Part shown: piece by piece, positions 1 to 7,886 of the stretch
Position numbering within the stretch: position 1 is the first letter of the stretch
How the letters are laid out: every line of letters begins with the position of its first letter
Origin: Pseudomonadota bacterium
GTDB taxonomy: Bacteria; Pseudomonadota; Gammaproteobacteria; Burkholderiales; SG8-39
Assembly (NCBI GenBank): GCA_027624175.1
Contig: JAQBXT010000007.1
Coordinates: 1-59,410 of the forward strand
Reading direction: 5' to 3'
Length of the DNA stretch: 59,410 bases
Made by a program: the position numbers and the translations under genes
Notes under the pieces: generated by a model
Seen by the model: only the letters and a program-made list of their open reading frames with translations
Database searches by the model: none
Told to the model about the DNA's origin: nothing

Positions 1-667
1 GGGCGAGGCTCTGCCCGATGCGACGCGCCAGCTGTTCAAGCAGGCGACCGGCATCGAGATCATCGACGGCATCGGCACCACCGAGATGATCCACATGTTC
101 ATCTCGCACACGCCCGAGCGCGTGCGCCGCGGCGCTACCGGATACGCGATTCCCGGCTACCAGGCCACCGTGCTGGACCAGGCGGGCGATCCCTGCAAGC
201 CGGGCGTCGTAGGGCGACTCGCGGTGAAGGGCCCCACCGGTTGCCGCTACCTCGCCGACGAGCGGCAGAAGACCTACGTGCAGAACGGCTGGAATGTGAC
301 CGGGGATGCCTACCGGATGGACGAGGACGGCTACTTCTACTTCCAGGCGCGCACCGACGACATGATTATCTCGGCCGGCTACAACATCGCCGGGCCGGAG
401 GTGGAAGGGGCGCTGCTCGCGCACGCGGCGGTGGCCGAGTGCGGCGTGGTCGGTGCGCCCGACGAGGAGCGCGGCACCATCGTGAAGGCCTACGTCATGC
501 TCAAGCCCGGTTTCCAGCGCACGGCGGCGATGACTGCGCAACTGCAGGATCACGTGAAAAAGTCCATCGCGCCCTACAAGTACCCGCGCGCCATCGAGTT
601 CGTCGACGCGCTGCCGCGCACCGAGACCGGCAAGCTGCAGCGCTTCAAGCTGAGGACGCAATCATGA
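1..667 (+). CDS. 2-aminobenzoate/benzoate-CoA ligase family protein, C-terminal part (5' end outside window)
   Basis: An AMP-forming acyl/aryl-CoA synthetase that would activate an aromatic acid to its CoA thioester in the cytoplasm. The reading frame is open from base 2 to the stop at 665-667, so only about 221 C-terminal residues are present. Visible family motifs are the adenylate-binding GIGTTEM, the Asp-containing hinge region (GDAYRMDEDGYFYFQARTDD), and the C-terminal catalytic lysine motif near the end (PRTETGKLQR). The next two genes follow with a 4-bp ATGA overlap and no gap. The second is a 2-aminobenzoyl-CoA monooxygenase/reductase, which points to 2-aminobenzoate as substrate. Substrate choice is inferred from context; benzoate or another aryl acid remains possible. 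Confidence 0.88.
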   Translation, partial: GEALPDATRQLFKQATGIEIIDGIGTTEMIHMFISHTPERVRRGATGYAIPGYQATVLDQAGDPCKPGVVGRLAVKGPTGCRYLADERQKTYVQNGWNVTGDAYRMDEDGYFYFQARTDDMIISAGYNIAGPEVEGALLAHAAVAECGVVGAPDEERGTIVKAYVMLKPGFQRTAAMTAQLQDHVKKSIAPYKYPRAIEFVDALPRTETGKLQRFKLRTQS

Positions 668-1074
668 TGCAAATCCTGCAACCGCCTGCCTGGGCGAGGC
701 CCCGGGGGTTTTCCAACGGCATCGCGGTGCGCGGCGGCACGACCGTGTACATCGCGGGCCAGGCCGGCACCAACGGGCAGGGCGAGTGGCAGGAGAAAAC
801 CTTCGCCGGCCAGTTCCGACAGACACTAATAAACATCCTCGAGGTGCTGGCCGAGGCGGGCGGGCGGCCCGAGCACCTGGTGCGCCTCACCTGGTACGTG
901 CTCGACAAGCAGGAGTACCTCGGCGCGATCAAGGATGTCGGCGCCGCCTACCGCGAGCTGATCGGCCGGCACTACCCGGTGATGGCGGTGCTGCAGGTGA
1001 GCGGCCTGGTGGAGGACGCGGCGCGGCTCGAGATCGAGGCCACCGCGGTGATTCCCGACGCGGGGCAGGCGTGA
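664..1074 (+). CDS. RidA/YjgF-family enamine/imine deaminase
   Basis: A 136-residue protein of the RidA (YjgF/YER057c/UK114) family. Members hydrolyse reactive enamine or imine intermediates and release ammonia, usually as cytoplasmic trimers. The fold signature is seen in GTTVYIAGQAGT near the N-terminus, the central LVRLTWYVLD strand-turn, and a C-terminal EIEATAVIP strand carrying the conserved acidic residue. The ATG at 664 overlaps the stop of the ligase gene (ATGA), and the stop overlaps the GTG start of the monooxygenase/reductase, so the three genes are translationally coupled. The downstream enzyme is known to make a cyclic product that still carries the amino group as an enamine. 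A pathway-specific deaminase role is a reasonable inference. Confidence 0.9.
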   Translation: MMQILQPPAWARPRGFSNGIAVRGGTTVYIAGQAGTNGQGEWQEKTFAGQFRQTLINILEVLAEAGGRPEHLVRLTWYVLDKQEYLGAIKDVGAAYRELIGRHYPVMAVLQVSGLVEDAARLEIEATAVIPDAGQA

Positions 1075-3395
1075 AGATCTCCATCGTCGGCGGCGGCCCG
1101 GGCGGGCTGTACTTCGCGCTGCTGGCGAAGAAGGCCCGGCCGCGCTGGGAGGTCATGGTCTACGAGAGGAACCGCCCGGACGACACCTTCGGTTTCGGCG
1201 TGGTGTTTTCCGACCAGACGCTGGACACCTTCAAGGCCTACGACCTGGTGAGCTACGAGCGCATCCGGCGCCGCTTCGCCTACTGGGGCGGCGTGGACGT
1301 GGTGTACAAGGGCCGCACGCTGCGCTCGGAGGGCAACGGTTTTTGCGGCTGCTCCCGCAACGCGCTGCTCGCCATCCTGCAGGACCGCTGCCGCGAGCTC
1401 GGCGTGCAGATCCGCTTCCAGACCGAGGTCGAGGGCCTGGAGCAGTTCGCCGACTCCGCTCTGGTGGTGGTGGCCGACGGCATCAACTCCAGGATCCGCG
1501 AGCAGCACAAGGCGCACTTTCAGCCGAGCATCGACCTGCGGCCGAACAAGTTCACCTGGCTTGGCTCGACCCGACCGCTGGATGCGTTCAAGTATTTCTT
1601 CCGCGAGACGCCCGAGGGCATCATCCTCGCGCACTGCTACCAGTACGAGGAGGGCCGCTCGACCTGGGTGATCGAGACCGACGAGCAGACCTGGAAGAAT
1701 TTCGGCTTCGACAACATGGGCGAGGCCGAGATGCTGCCAGTGCTCGAGCGCGTGTTCGCCGAGGAGCTCGACGGCCACCCGCTGATCGCCAACCGTTCCG
1801 TCTGGCGCAATTTTCCCACCATCGTCAACAAGACCTGGGTGAAGGGCAACGCCGTTCTGGTCGGCGATGCCAAGGCGACGGCGCATTTTTCCATCGGCTC
1901 GGGCACCAAGCTGGCGATGGAGGACGCCATCGCGCTGTACGAGGCGCTGAAGTCCGAAGGCGAAGTCGGCAAGGCACTGGCGCGCTACGACACGGCGCGG
2001 CGCGAGGAGGTGGAGAAGACGCAGCACGCGGCCAACGTTTCGCTCGCCTGGTTCGAGCACCTGAAGCGCTACTGGGACATGGCGCCCGAGCAGTTCGCCT
2101 TCGGCGTGATGTCGCGCTCCAAGCAGATCACCTGGGAGAACCTGGAACTGAGGGACCCGGCGTTCGTGCAGGGCACGCAGCGCTGGTTCGCTGGCGCGGC
2201 GCGCGCGCAGGGCTACGAGATCGACGAGCGCAATCCGCCGGTGCCGATGTTCACGCCGTTTCGATTGCGCGGCATGCAGCTGGAGAACCGCGTGGTGGTG
2301 TCGCCGATGGACCAGTACTCGGCGGTGGAGGGCATGCCCACCGACTGGCACTTCGTGCACCTCGCCGGCCGCGCCATCGGCGGCGCGGGCCTGGTGTACG
2401 TGGAAATGACCTGCCCCGCGCCGGAGGCGCGCATCACGCCCGGCTGCACCGGGCTGTGGAACGAGGCGCAGCGCGATGCGTTCAGGCGCATCGTGGACTT
2501 CTGCCACGCCAATTCGAAGGCCAAGCTGTGCATGCAGCTTGGGCACGGCGGGCGCAAGGGTTCGACGCAGCTCGGCTGGGAGCGCATGGACCATCCGCTC
2601 GAGTCCGGCAACTGGCCGCTCGTGTCGGCCTCGCCGATTCCCTACCTGGAGGGCGAATCGCAGGTGCCGCGCGAAATGACGCGCGCGGACATGGATCGGT
2701 TGACGGGCCAGTTCGTGCGTTCGACGGTGCTGGCGCACGAAGCCGGATTCGACATGCTCGAGCTGCACATGGCGCACGGCTACCTGCTCGCGAGCTTCAT
2801 CTCGCCGCTCACCAACCGGCGCAAGGATGAGTACGGCGGCTCGATCGAAAACCGCATGCGCTGGCCGCTGGAAGTGTTCGCCGCCTGCCGCGCCGCCTGG
2901 CCGCAGGAAAAACCCATGTCGGCGCGCATCTCGGCCACCGACTGGGCGCCGGGCGGGCTCTCGGGCGAGGACCTGGTGGCGCTGACGCGCATGCTGAAGG
3001 ATGCCGGCTGCGACCTGATCGACTGCTCGACCGGCCAGACGGTGCCGGAACAAAAACCGGTCTACGGCCGTATGTACCAGGCCTCCTACGCCGACTGGGT
3101 GAGGAACGAAGTGGGCATCGCCACCATGACCGTTGGGGCGATCACCACGCCCGACCAGGTGAATACGCTGCTCGCCGCGGGCAAGGCGGACCTGGTGGCG
3201 CTCGCGCGCCCGCACCTCGCCAATCCGTATTTCACGCTGCAGGCCTCGGCCTGGTACCAGCATGCGGGCCAGTACTGGCCGCCGCAATACCACCCGGGCC
3301 GCGACCAGGCCACCCGCAACGCCCAGCGCGAGCGCGCCGAGCTCACCGACGTGAAGCTGCGCGGGCGGCCGGCGAGCCACGAAGTGCAGGCGTAA
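1071..3395 (+). CDS. 2-aminobenzoyl-CoA monooxygenase/reductase (bifunctional FAD monooxygenase + OYE-type FMN reductase)
   Basis: A 774-residue fusion. Residues about 1-375 are a class A FAD monooxygenase: Rossmann GGGPGG at 7-12, a VVADG strand near 138, and a GDA flavin motif near 264 (LVGDAKATAHFSIGSG). From about residue 393 (PMFTPFRLRGMQLENRVVVSPM in two pieces) an Old Yellow Enzyme barrel follows, with the family's catalytic-loop region LHMAHGYLLASF near 563 and NRRKDEYGGS after it. This architecture is that of salicylyl-CoA 5-hydroxylase/2-aminobenzoyl-CoA monooxygenase-reductase, which hydroxylates and then reduces the aromatic CoA ester using O2 and NAD(P)H. The GTG start at 1071 is chosen because it overlaps the RidA stop and begins directly with the Rossmann strand. 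Coupling to the ligase favours 2-aminobenzoyl-CoA over salicylyl-CoA. Confidence 0.92.
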   Translation: MKISIVGGGPGGLYFALLAKKARPRWEVMVYERNRPDDTFGFGVVFSDQTLDTFKAYDLVSYERIRRRFAYWGGVDVVYKGRTLRSEGNGFCGCSRNALLAILQDRCRELGVQIRFQTEVEGLEQFADSALVVVADGINSRIREQHKAHFQPSIDLRPNKFTWLGSTRPLDAFKYFFRETPEGIILAHCYQYEEGRSTWVIETDEQTWKNFGFDNMGEAEMLPVLERVFAEELDGHPLIANRSVWRNFPTIVNKTWVKGNAVLVGDAKATAHFSIGSGTKLAMEDAIALYEALKSEGEVGKALARYDTARREEVEKTQHAANVSLAWFEHLKRYWDMAPEQFAFGVMSRSKQITWENLELRDPAFVQGTQRWFAGAARAQGYEIDERNPPVPMFTPFRLRGMQLENRVVVSPMDQYSAVEGMPTDWHFVHLAGRAIGGAGLVYVEMTCPAPEARITPGCTGLWNEAQRDAFRRIVDFCHANSKAKLCMQLGHGGRKGSTQLGWERMDHPLESGNWPLVSASPIPYLEGESQVPREMTRADMDRLTGQFVRSTVLAHEAGFDMLELHMAHGYLLASFISPLTNRRKDEYGGSIENRMRWPLEVFAACRAAWPQEKPMSARISATDWAPGGLSGEDLVALTRMLKDAGCDLIDCSTGQTVPEQKPVYGRMYQASYADWVRNEVGIATMTVGAITTPDQVNTLLAAGKADLVALARPHLANPYFTLQASAWYQHAGQYWPPQYHPGRDQATRNAQRERAELTDVKLRGRPASHEVQA

Positions 3396-3450
3396 TGGGG
3401 ACAGACCTCATTTACATGAAGAAACATCGCAAATGGGGTCTGTCCCTCTT
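3394..3450. repeat. Long inverted repeat (20-bp arms, 17-bp loop) spanning a start codon
   Basis: The arms at 3394-3413 and 3431-3450 are reverse complements at 17 of 20 positions, with the common core GGTCTGTCCC. The loop at 3414-3430 contains the most likely start codon (3416) of the next gene, and the right arm encodes part of its signal peptide. The arms look like short dispersed palindromes (REP-like) seen in many proteobacterial genomes. No second copy was noticed in this window, so a repeat family is only inferred. Confidence 0.65.
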
Positions 3451-3931
3451 TCTTCTTTTTGCGCTGCCCGCCTGGGGCTTCGACGCCAATGGCGTCGCGC
3501 TGGGCGCGAGCGAGGCCGCGGTGCTGGCGCAGTTTCCGGCGGCGCGCTGCAAGCCGCTGGAATGGAAAACCGACGCGGCCGACCGGCGCTGCGAGGACGC
3601 CAAGATCCAGTTCGGCGGGGCGCCGGCGCGCATCAGCTTTTACCTGCGCGGCGGCGCGGTGCAGGCCTTCGACGTGCGCTTCGACGCCTCGCAGCTCGAG
3701 CGCGTGCTGGGGCACCTGAAGCAGCAGTACGGCGCGCCCGGCACCGAGACGCACGAGAAGATCGAGCGGCGCGGCGAGACGCGCGAGCTGAGCCGGGTGC
3801 GCTGGGACCGCGGCGCCGAGCACGCGCTGCTCACTTCGCAGCTCAGGCGCCGGCGCGTGGACCTGAACGTCTGGCGCGGCAACTTCGACGTCGAGATCTA
3901 CCGCTTCAAGGAGTCGCGGCCGCGTCCCTGA
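3416..3931 (+). CDS. Secreted protein of unknown function
   Basis: A 171-residue protein beginning with a clear Sec signal peptide (MKKHRKWGLSLFLLFALPAWG, cleaved about residue 21). The mature part begins with a GVALGASEAAVLAQFP helix, contains two or three cysteines (RCKPLEW, RRCEDAK), and ends in an Arg-rich strand region. The opening resembles small envelope proteins whose first helix starts with G(V)xLGxS, but no family can be named. An in-frame ATG at 3395 overlaps the previous stop. The one at 3416 is preferred because it puts Lys-Lys at the start of the signal peptide. Translation begins inside the loop of an inverted repeat, so initiation may be structure-controlled. The 3' end overlaps the convergent fkbM remnant. 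Confidence 0.7.
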   Translation: MKKHRKWGLSLFLLFALPAWGFDANGVALGASEAAVLAQFPAARCKPLEWKTDAADRRCEDAKIQFGGAPARISFYLRGGAVQAFDVRFDASQLERVLGHLKQQYGAPGTETHEKIERRGETRELSRVRWDRGAEHALLTSQLRRRRVDLNVWRGNFDVEIYRFKESRPRP

Positions 3932-4352
3932 AGAAGGCCGTGAGGCCGGTCCAGTTGACCAGCTCGTAGCCCAGTTCCTGCGTCAGCAGCCGGTACTTGC
4001 CCTCCTGCTGCATGCGCGCGAGTGTCGGGGCGTGGGTTTCGACCAGGATCAGCGCCGGGCGGTAGCGGGCGAAATCCAGCGAGCGCAGCACCGCTTCCTC
4101 GTGCCCCTCCACGTCGATGTAGCAGCCCTGTGCGGGCGGCGGCCCCTTGGCCATGAAGCCCTCCAGCACCACGTCCTCGCCCCATTGCGAGTAGTGCGTG
4201 CCCCGGTGCTTGATGAGGTAGGTCTTGCGCCACAGGAACAGTTTGCGCAGGAATGCCGACTTGTCAGCGAACGCAAACCACGCACGCTGCAGGCGCTTCG
4301 CGCGCAATCGTGACCCCGACCTGAACGTCGACAATGCGGGCCCCTTTGTCAA
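3906..4352 (-). pseudogene. FkbM-family methyltransferase remnant with in-frame internal deletion
   Basis: The N-terminal part reads like an FkbM methyltransferase up to the first SAM-binding strand (HYSQWGEDVVLEGF... then GCYIDV). The C-terminal part is also typical (DVEGHEEAVLRSLDF, PALILVETHAP, LVNWTGLTAFFRD). In intact proteins these blocks are separated by roughly 100 residues, including the rest of motif I (GAHxP...SNT). Here they are joined directly as YIDVEGHE, so the central SAM-binding fold is missing. No ATG is available; TTG codons at 4352, 4334 and 4307 are the only starts near the conserved part. Non-functional by inference. It converges on and overlaps the secreted protein gene. 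Confidence 0.72.
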
Positions 4353-4404
4353 AATGCAATTGTGCCCTTGACAGGGCGGGGCTGCCGCGCGAACCATCGC
4401 TGCG

Positions 4405-5013
4405 ATGAGCGGCCACGATTCATTCTCCGGGTTGCCCTCGCGCCTGTACTGGGCGCTGGCGGACGCGCGTCGCCGCGCGCGCTTGTTCTGGTACCGCGCG
4501 GACCTCGAGGCGATGGCCTGCGTGCTGCTGGTCGGCGCGCTGCTGGCCGGGTTCGGCTTCGCGCTGCACGCGGTGTTCGCGCGCCAGGACGCGGTGCGCG
4601 ACATGGCACGCCAGGCCGAGGCGCGGGACCTGGAGTGCCTGGCGCGCAACGTGTACTTCGAGGCGCGCGGCGAGCCGGCGGCAGGGCAGTACGCGGTGGC
4701 AGAGGTGACCATGAACCGCAGGGCCGCGTCGCGCTATCCCGAAGCGCTGTGCGCGGTGGTGTACCAGAAGAACTGGGACGCGGTGCGCGGGCGCTACGTC
4801 GGCGCGTTCTCGTGGACCGAGTTCACGGTGCTGCCGGAACCGCGCGGCGAGGATTGGGAGCGCGCGCAACAAGTGGCCGAGGAGGTGTACTCCGGGCGGC
4901 ATGTGCCCAGCCTGCAGGGCGCGATGTACTTTCACGCGACCTATATCCGACCCGCGTGGGCGAAGCAGAAAAAGCCCGTGGCGCGCATCGGCAGGCACGT
5001 GTTCTACCGCTAG
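4405..5013 (+). CDS. Cell wall hydrolase, SleB-type (Hydrolase_2 domain)
   Basis: A 202-residue membrane-anchored protein. One transmembrane segment lies at about residues 36-58, preceded by an Arg-rich cytoplasmic stretch. The periplasmic domain begins LARNVYFEARGEPAAGQYAVAEV in two consecutive motifs, with the probable catalytic glutamate at 86, and ends with the typical ...PAWAKQKKPVARIGRHVFYR tail. The SleB/CwlJ family comprises peptidoglycan hydrolases (lytic transglycosylase-like for SleB). In non-sporulating proteobacteria, proteins of this type are general murein hydrolases of unclear role. It stands alone; the next gene converges 6 bp downstream. Confidence 0.85.
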   Translation: MSGHDSFSGLPSRLYWALADARRRARLFWYRADLEAMACVLLVGALLAGFGFALHAVFARQDAVRDMARQAEARDLECLARNVYFEARGEPAAGQYAVAEVTMNRRAASRYPEALCAVVYQKNWDAVRGRYVGAFSWTEFTVLPEPRGEDWERAQQVAEEVYSGRHVPSLQGAMYFHATYIRPAWAKQKKPVARIGRHVFYR

Positions 5014-5019
5014 CGCGGC

Positions 5020-5832
5020 TCAGCGTTTCGCGAACTTGAGGGTGAAGCGGTCGCTTTCGCCGATCGCCCGATACTTTTCGCGGTCCTGGTTCTTCAGGCG
5101 GTAGGACGGCGGCAGCGTCCACACGCCCTCGGGGTGGTCCTTGGTGTCCTTCGGGTTGGCGTTCGCCTCGGAGGCGGCAAGCAGCCTGAAGCCGGCTTTC
5201 TCGATGAGTTCGATCGCGTAGTCCTGGCGCAGGTAGCCGGATTTCATCTGCGCCTGCTGCGTCTGGTCGGTGCGGCCGCGGTGGTCGACGACGCCGAGGA
5301 TGCCGCCGGGCTTGAGCGCTTTGTGGAACGCGCGCAACGCGCCTTCGATCTCCTTGCGCTCGACCCAGTTGTGCATGTTGCGGAAGGTGAGGACGAAGTC
5401 GGCGCTGCCCGCGGGCGCGATATCGTGCAGTCCGGCGTTGAATTCGGTCACCAGGACCTTGCCGTACAGGGCGGGCTCGGCGGCGAGGCGCGCGAGGAGT
5501 TTCTGGTGGTCGGCGAGGTATTGCGGCGCGGCCAGGCCGTCGCGGCTGGCGGCGATGTAGCGGCCCCGGTCCCGCAGGTGGGGGGCGAGGATTTCCATGT
5601 AGTAGCCGCCGCTGCCGGGGAGAATTTCCACTACTACGCTGTCTTTCTTGACGCCGAAGAAATTGATCACCTCGAGCGGGTGGCGGTAGGGGTCGCGCGC
5701 CACATTGCCGGGGCTGCGGTGCGGCGCTGCGAGGCGCTGTGCGAGGACGTCTTTGTCCTGCAACATCGCGGGGGCGCAGGCGGTGAGCGAAGCGAGGGCC
5801 GCGAGGAGCAGGCTGCGGAGGGTCAGGTGCAT
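5020..5832 (-). CDS. SAM-dependent methyltransferase-like lipoprotein (COG4798 type)
   Basis: A 270-residue protein starting at the ATG at 5832. It has a lipoprotein signal (LRSLLLAALASLTAC, lipobox LTAC, modified Cys at about 16), so it is probably anchored in the envelope. After that comes a class I methyltransferase-like fold: VVEILPGSGGYYMEILAPHL (SAM motif I), FVLTFRNMHNW (motif IV position) and GGILGVVDHRG. These predicted exported methyltransferase-like proteins are widespread, with no settled substrate. It is downstream of the macrodomain gene on the same strand with a 22-bp gap, so probably one transcript. Confidence 0.82.
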   Translation of the reverse strand: MHLTLRSLLLAALASLTACAPAMLQDKDVLAQRLAAPHRSPGNVARDPYRHPLEVINFFGVKKDSVVVEILPGSGGYYMEILAPHLRDRGRYIAASRDGLAAPQYLADHQKLLARLAAEPALYGKVLVTEFNAGLHDIAPAGSADFVLTFRNMHNWVERKEIEGALRAFHKALKPGGILGVVDHRGRTDQTQQAQMKSGYLRQDYAIELIEKAGFRLLAASEANANPKDTKDHPEGVWTLPPSYRLKNQDREKYRAIGESDRFTLKFAKR

Positions 5833-5854
5833 GTCGCGGGTTCCTGTGTCGGTG

Positions 5855-6352
5855 TCAGGCAGCGAGCAGTTGGTCGTAGACCGCCAGGTCGCCCTGGGAA
5901 AAACAGCAGAAGACGACCTCTTTGACGACGGGGAAGGCTTTCGCCTGCGAACGTACAGTGGCGACCGCAACTTTTGCCGCGAGGTCGACGGGGTAGCCGT
6001 AGACGCCGGTGCTGATGGCCGGGTAGGCGAGGCTGGCGATGGCGTGCTGGTCTGCGATCTCTAGGCAGCGTTGATAGCAGGAGGCGAGGAGTTCCGGCTC
6101 GCCGAGCTTGCCGCCGTGCCAGACCGGGCCGACCGTGTGGATGACGAAGTTGGCGGCGAGGCGGTAGCCCTGGGTGAGCTTGGCGTCGCCGGCATCGCAG
6201 CCGCCGAGCTTGCGGCATGCGGCGAGCAGTTCGGGGCCGGCCGCCTGGTGGATCGCGCCGTCCACGCCGCCGCCGCCGAGCAGCGAGGCGTTCGCGGCGT
6301 TGACGATGGCCTCGACCTGCAGCGTGGTGATGTCGGCGCGCAGTGCGCGCAA
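5855..6352 (-). CDS. Macrodomain protein (O-acetyl-ADP-ribose deacetylase type)
   Basis: About 165 residues, nearly all macrodomain. [16 protein letters not shown] and [20 protein letters not shown] form the ADP-ribose-binding loops, and [17 protein letters not shown] is the second glycine-rich loop. Bacterial MacroD-type proteins hydrolyse O-acetyl-ADP-ribose and remove mono-ADP-ribose. No ATG fits the conserved start. TTG at 6352 places the family's usual N-terminus just upstream of LRALRADIT and falls 7 bp after the preceding stop; TTG at 6373 would overlap the preceding gene. The start is uncertain, the family assignment is not. Confidence 0.87.
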   Translation of the reverse strand: MRALRADITTLQVEAIVNAANASLLGGGGVDGAIHQAAGPELLAACRKLGGCDAGDAKLTQGYRLAANFVIHTVGPVWHGGKLGEPELLASCYQRCLEIADQHAIASLAYPAISTGVYGYPVDLAAKVAVATVRSQAKAFPVVKEVVFCCFSQGDLAVYDQLLAA

Positions 6353-6359
6353 CCGGACG

Positions 6360-6662
6360 CTAGTTGCCTTCAATGCGGCCGACCACTTTGCCGTTGTGAT
6401 TGACGATGAACATCGCGTGCCCGCCGGGATAGGCATACGGCTCTTCCTGCAGCGATTTGCGTCTCGTGAACTGCACGCGCACGTACCACTTGCCGCCCTC
6501 GGCCTTCGCAGTGAAGGTGCACGGCGTGATCTCGGTGCATTTCCTTGCCACCTGGTGCCTGGCCGCTGCGATCGCTCCCGCCCGGTCGAGGGCCGCGGCG
6601 GGGCAGGTCCAGGACGCGAGGACCGTTGCCGCGAGCGCGAGAGATAAGCGCCTGGGGGTCAT
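6360..6662 (-). CDS. Small secreted protein of unknown function
   Basis: A 100-residue protein with a Sec signal peptide ([18 protein letters not shown], cleaved after about residue 24 in PAAALD). The mature part begins with a helix ([16 protein letters not shown]), has two cysteines (KCTEITPC) that could form a disulfide, and ends in beta strands ([28 protein letters not shown]). The final block resembles the strand-loop of PepSY/YcgJ-like small periplasmic proteins, but I cannot assign a family. It lies 7 bp upstream of the macrodomain start and is probably cotranscribed with it. Confidence 0.65.
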   Translation of the reverse strand: MTPRRLSLALAATVLASWTCPAAALDRAGAIAAARHQVARKCTEITPCTFTAKAEGGKWYVRVQFTRRKSLQEEPYAYPGGHAMFIVNHNGKVVGRIEGN

Positions 6663-6775
6663 CGGCCTATTTTCCCGGTATCTGCGAACAGCACAGCCTG
6701 CGGTTCGAGTGTCGAGGGGTCAGGCCACAGGTTCAGAAGACAAACCCTTGCGGGATCAGGCCGCAACGACATGTC

Positions 6776-6886
6776 TCATGCCCCAGGCTTCTGGTATTCG
6801 TAGATGCGAAAACCGTTCTCCTGAGCGTAACCACCAGGCTGCCAACCGCGCCGAAGAATAGTGCCGGCAATCATGGCCATGTTCAT
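6776..6886 (-). CDS. Possible 36-residue ORF in the hemolysin III downstream spacer
   Basis: An ATG-started frame at 6886 encodes a short peptide with the tail GFRIYEYQKPGA and a stop at 6776-6778. The composition is protein-like (aromatic residues, few repeated Arg/Ala). It lies between hemolysin III (stop at 6920) and the small secreted protein gene, in the only gene-free stretch here (6663-6919, 257 bp). It could equally be the 3' end of a lost gene. No other gene or clear terminator was seen in that spacer. Confidence 0.22.
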   Translation of the reverse strand: MNMAMIAGTILRRGWQPGGYAQENGFRIYEYQKPGA

Positions 6887-6919
6887 GCCAATGGGATCCC
6901 GCAATTGATCGGTGCACGG

Positions 6920-7573
6920 TTAGGCGGCGTACCGAAGCACCGCGATAAAGTGACACGTGGTCCCCGCGATGACGCACAGATGCCACATGAAGTGAAAGTA
7001 TCTGATTCGTTCCGCCATAAAAAACACCGCACCCACCGTATACGCGATACCGCCCGCAAGCAGCCAGAACAGCCCCCACTTGGGTACAAGAGTCCAAAGT
7101 GGCTCTGCCGCGATGAGGACCAACCAGCCCATCGCGAGATACACCCACGTCGAGAAGGTCGTGTACCGGATTCCGCCGATAGCCTTGAACAACGTACCGA
7201 CGACGGCCATGCCCCACACGAGCCCGAACAAAGTCCAGCCCCAATTGCCGCGCAGCACACCGAGCGTGAACGGCGTGTAGGTCCCGGCGATCAGGAGGTA
7301 GATTGCCGAGTGATCGAGAACCTGAAAAACCCGTTTGGCGCGATTCTGCGGGAACGCATGAAAGAGCGTGGACGATAAATACAGGAGCACCATGGCGGTC
7401 GCAAATACGCTCGCGCCCACGATTCCCGCTGCGTCCCCGCGAGCGAGCGCGGCGGTAATGAGAATCGGCAAGGCCGCCAGCGCCGCCACCAAGCCGATGC
7501 CATGGCTGATGCTGTTCGCGATCTCCTCGCCCAAAGACTGAGGCCGCTCCTGCAACTGCAGCGCTTCAACCAT
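6920..7573 (-). CDS. Hemolysin III / TrhA family seven-helix membrane protein
   Basis: A 217-residue PAQR-family protein. EEIANSISHGIG at the N-terminus, LYLSSTLFHAFP, LDHSAIYLLIAGTYTPF and the C-terminal HFMWHLCVIAGTTCHF carry the conserved Ser, His and Asp residues of the metal site that defines the family, between seven hydrophobic helices. Bacterial members are inner-membrane proteins; some affect membrane energetics or lipid composition, and cytolysis is not their general role. The ATG at 7573 follows directly on the attC-like site at 7592-7658. No SD is obvious. Confidence 0.9.
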   Translation of the reverse strand: MVEALQLQERPQSLGEEIANSISHGIGLVAALAALPILITAALARGDAAGIVGASVFATAMVLLYLSSTLFHAFPQNRAKRVFQVLDHSAIYLLIAGTYTPFTLGVLRGNWGWTLFGLVWGMAVVGTLFKAIGGIRYTTFSTWVYLAMGWLVLIAAEPLWTLVPKWGLFWLLAGGIAYTVGAVFFMAERIRYFHFMWHLCVIAGTTCHFIAVLRYAA

Positions 7574-7591
7574 AGCTGTATCCCCTACACG

Positions 7592-7658
7592 GTCCAACGT
7601 TCGCCGCGAACCGCGCGCGCCGCTGTTGCGCGCGTCGGTTTCCACGGCGCGGTTGGGT
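7592..7658 (-). mobile_element. attC-like integron recombination site (67 bp)
   Basis: The forward strand begins GTCCAAC (7592-7598), fitting RYYYAAC, and ends GTTGGGT (7652-7658), fitting GTTRRRY. Read on the minus strand this is ACCCAAC...GTTGGAC. Between the R boxes the halves pair imperfectly: CGCCG, AACCG and CGCGCGC blocks match their reverse complements around the centre, with extrahelical-looking bases. The length falls in the normal attC range (about 57-141 bp). It lies just 3' of hicA on the minus strand, where a cassette's attC should sit. No integrase is in the window, and the assignment rests on consensus and symmetry only. Confidence 0.45.
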
Positions 7659-7673
7659 GGCAAATCGCCGCAG

Positions 7674-7886
7674 TCAGAGGTCGTCCGGCGTCAGGCCTGC
7701 GCGCTTGGAGAGTCGCGCAAGCATGCGCGGTCCGATCTCCTCGCGGTCATGGAACGCGAAGACCACATCGGGCCAGCCGGGCCTGGAAAGGGTCTTGTGT
7801 GAACCGGACTGACGCTTGAGGGTCCAGCCGATCCGGTAAAGCGCTGCGAGGACACGATTGGCCTTGGACGAAGGCCAGGAGCTCAT
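7674..7886 (-). CDS. hicA: HicA-family toxin (mRNA interferase)
   Basis: A 70-residue protein with the HicA double-stranded-RNA-binding-like fold: LAALYRIGWTLKRQSGSHKTLSRPGWP carries the catalytic His of the GSH motif, followed by DVVFAFHDREEIGPRMLARLSKRAGL, the typical C-terminal helix. HicA toxins cleave mRNA in the cytoplasm until bound by HicB. Here hicB precedes hicA, and the two overlap by 4 bp (ATGA, 7883-7886), giving coupled synthesis. The pair sits against an attC-like site, a frequent setting for toxin-antitoxin modules. Confidence 0.87.
   Translation of the reverse strand: MSSWPSSKANRVLAALYRIGWTLKRQSGSHKTLSRPGWPDVVFAFHDREEIGPRMLARLSKRAGLTPDDL

Noticed and set aside
972-3380. Minus-strand 802-codon frame opposite the monooxygenase/reductase
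   Set aside because: Shadow frame: Arg-, His- and Ala-rich, no domain. The coding strand has two clear flavin domains.
6840-6925. GCCTAAC at the hemolysin III stop as a further attC R box
   Set aside because: No matching GTTRRRY partner at a proper distance, and no palindromic core. A chance overlap with the TAA stop.
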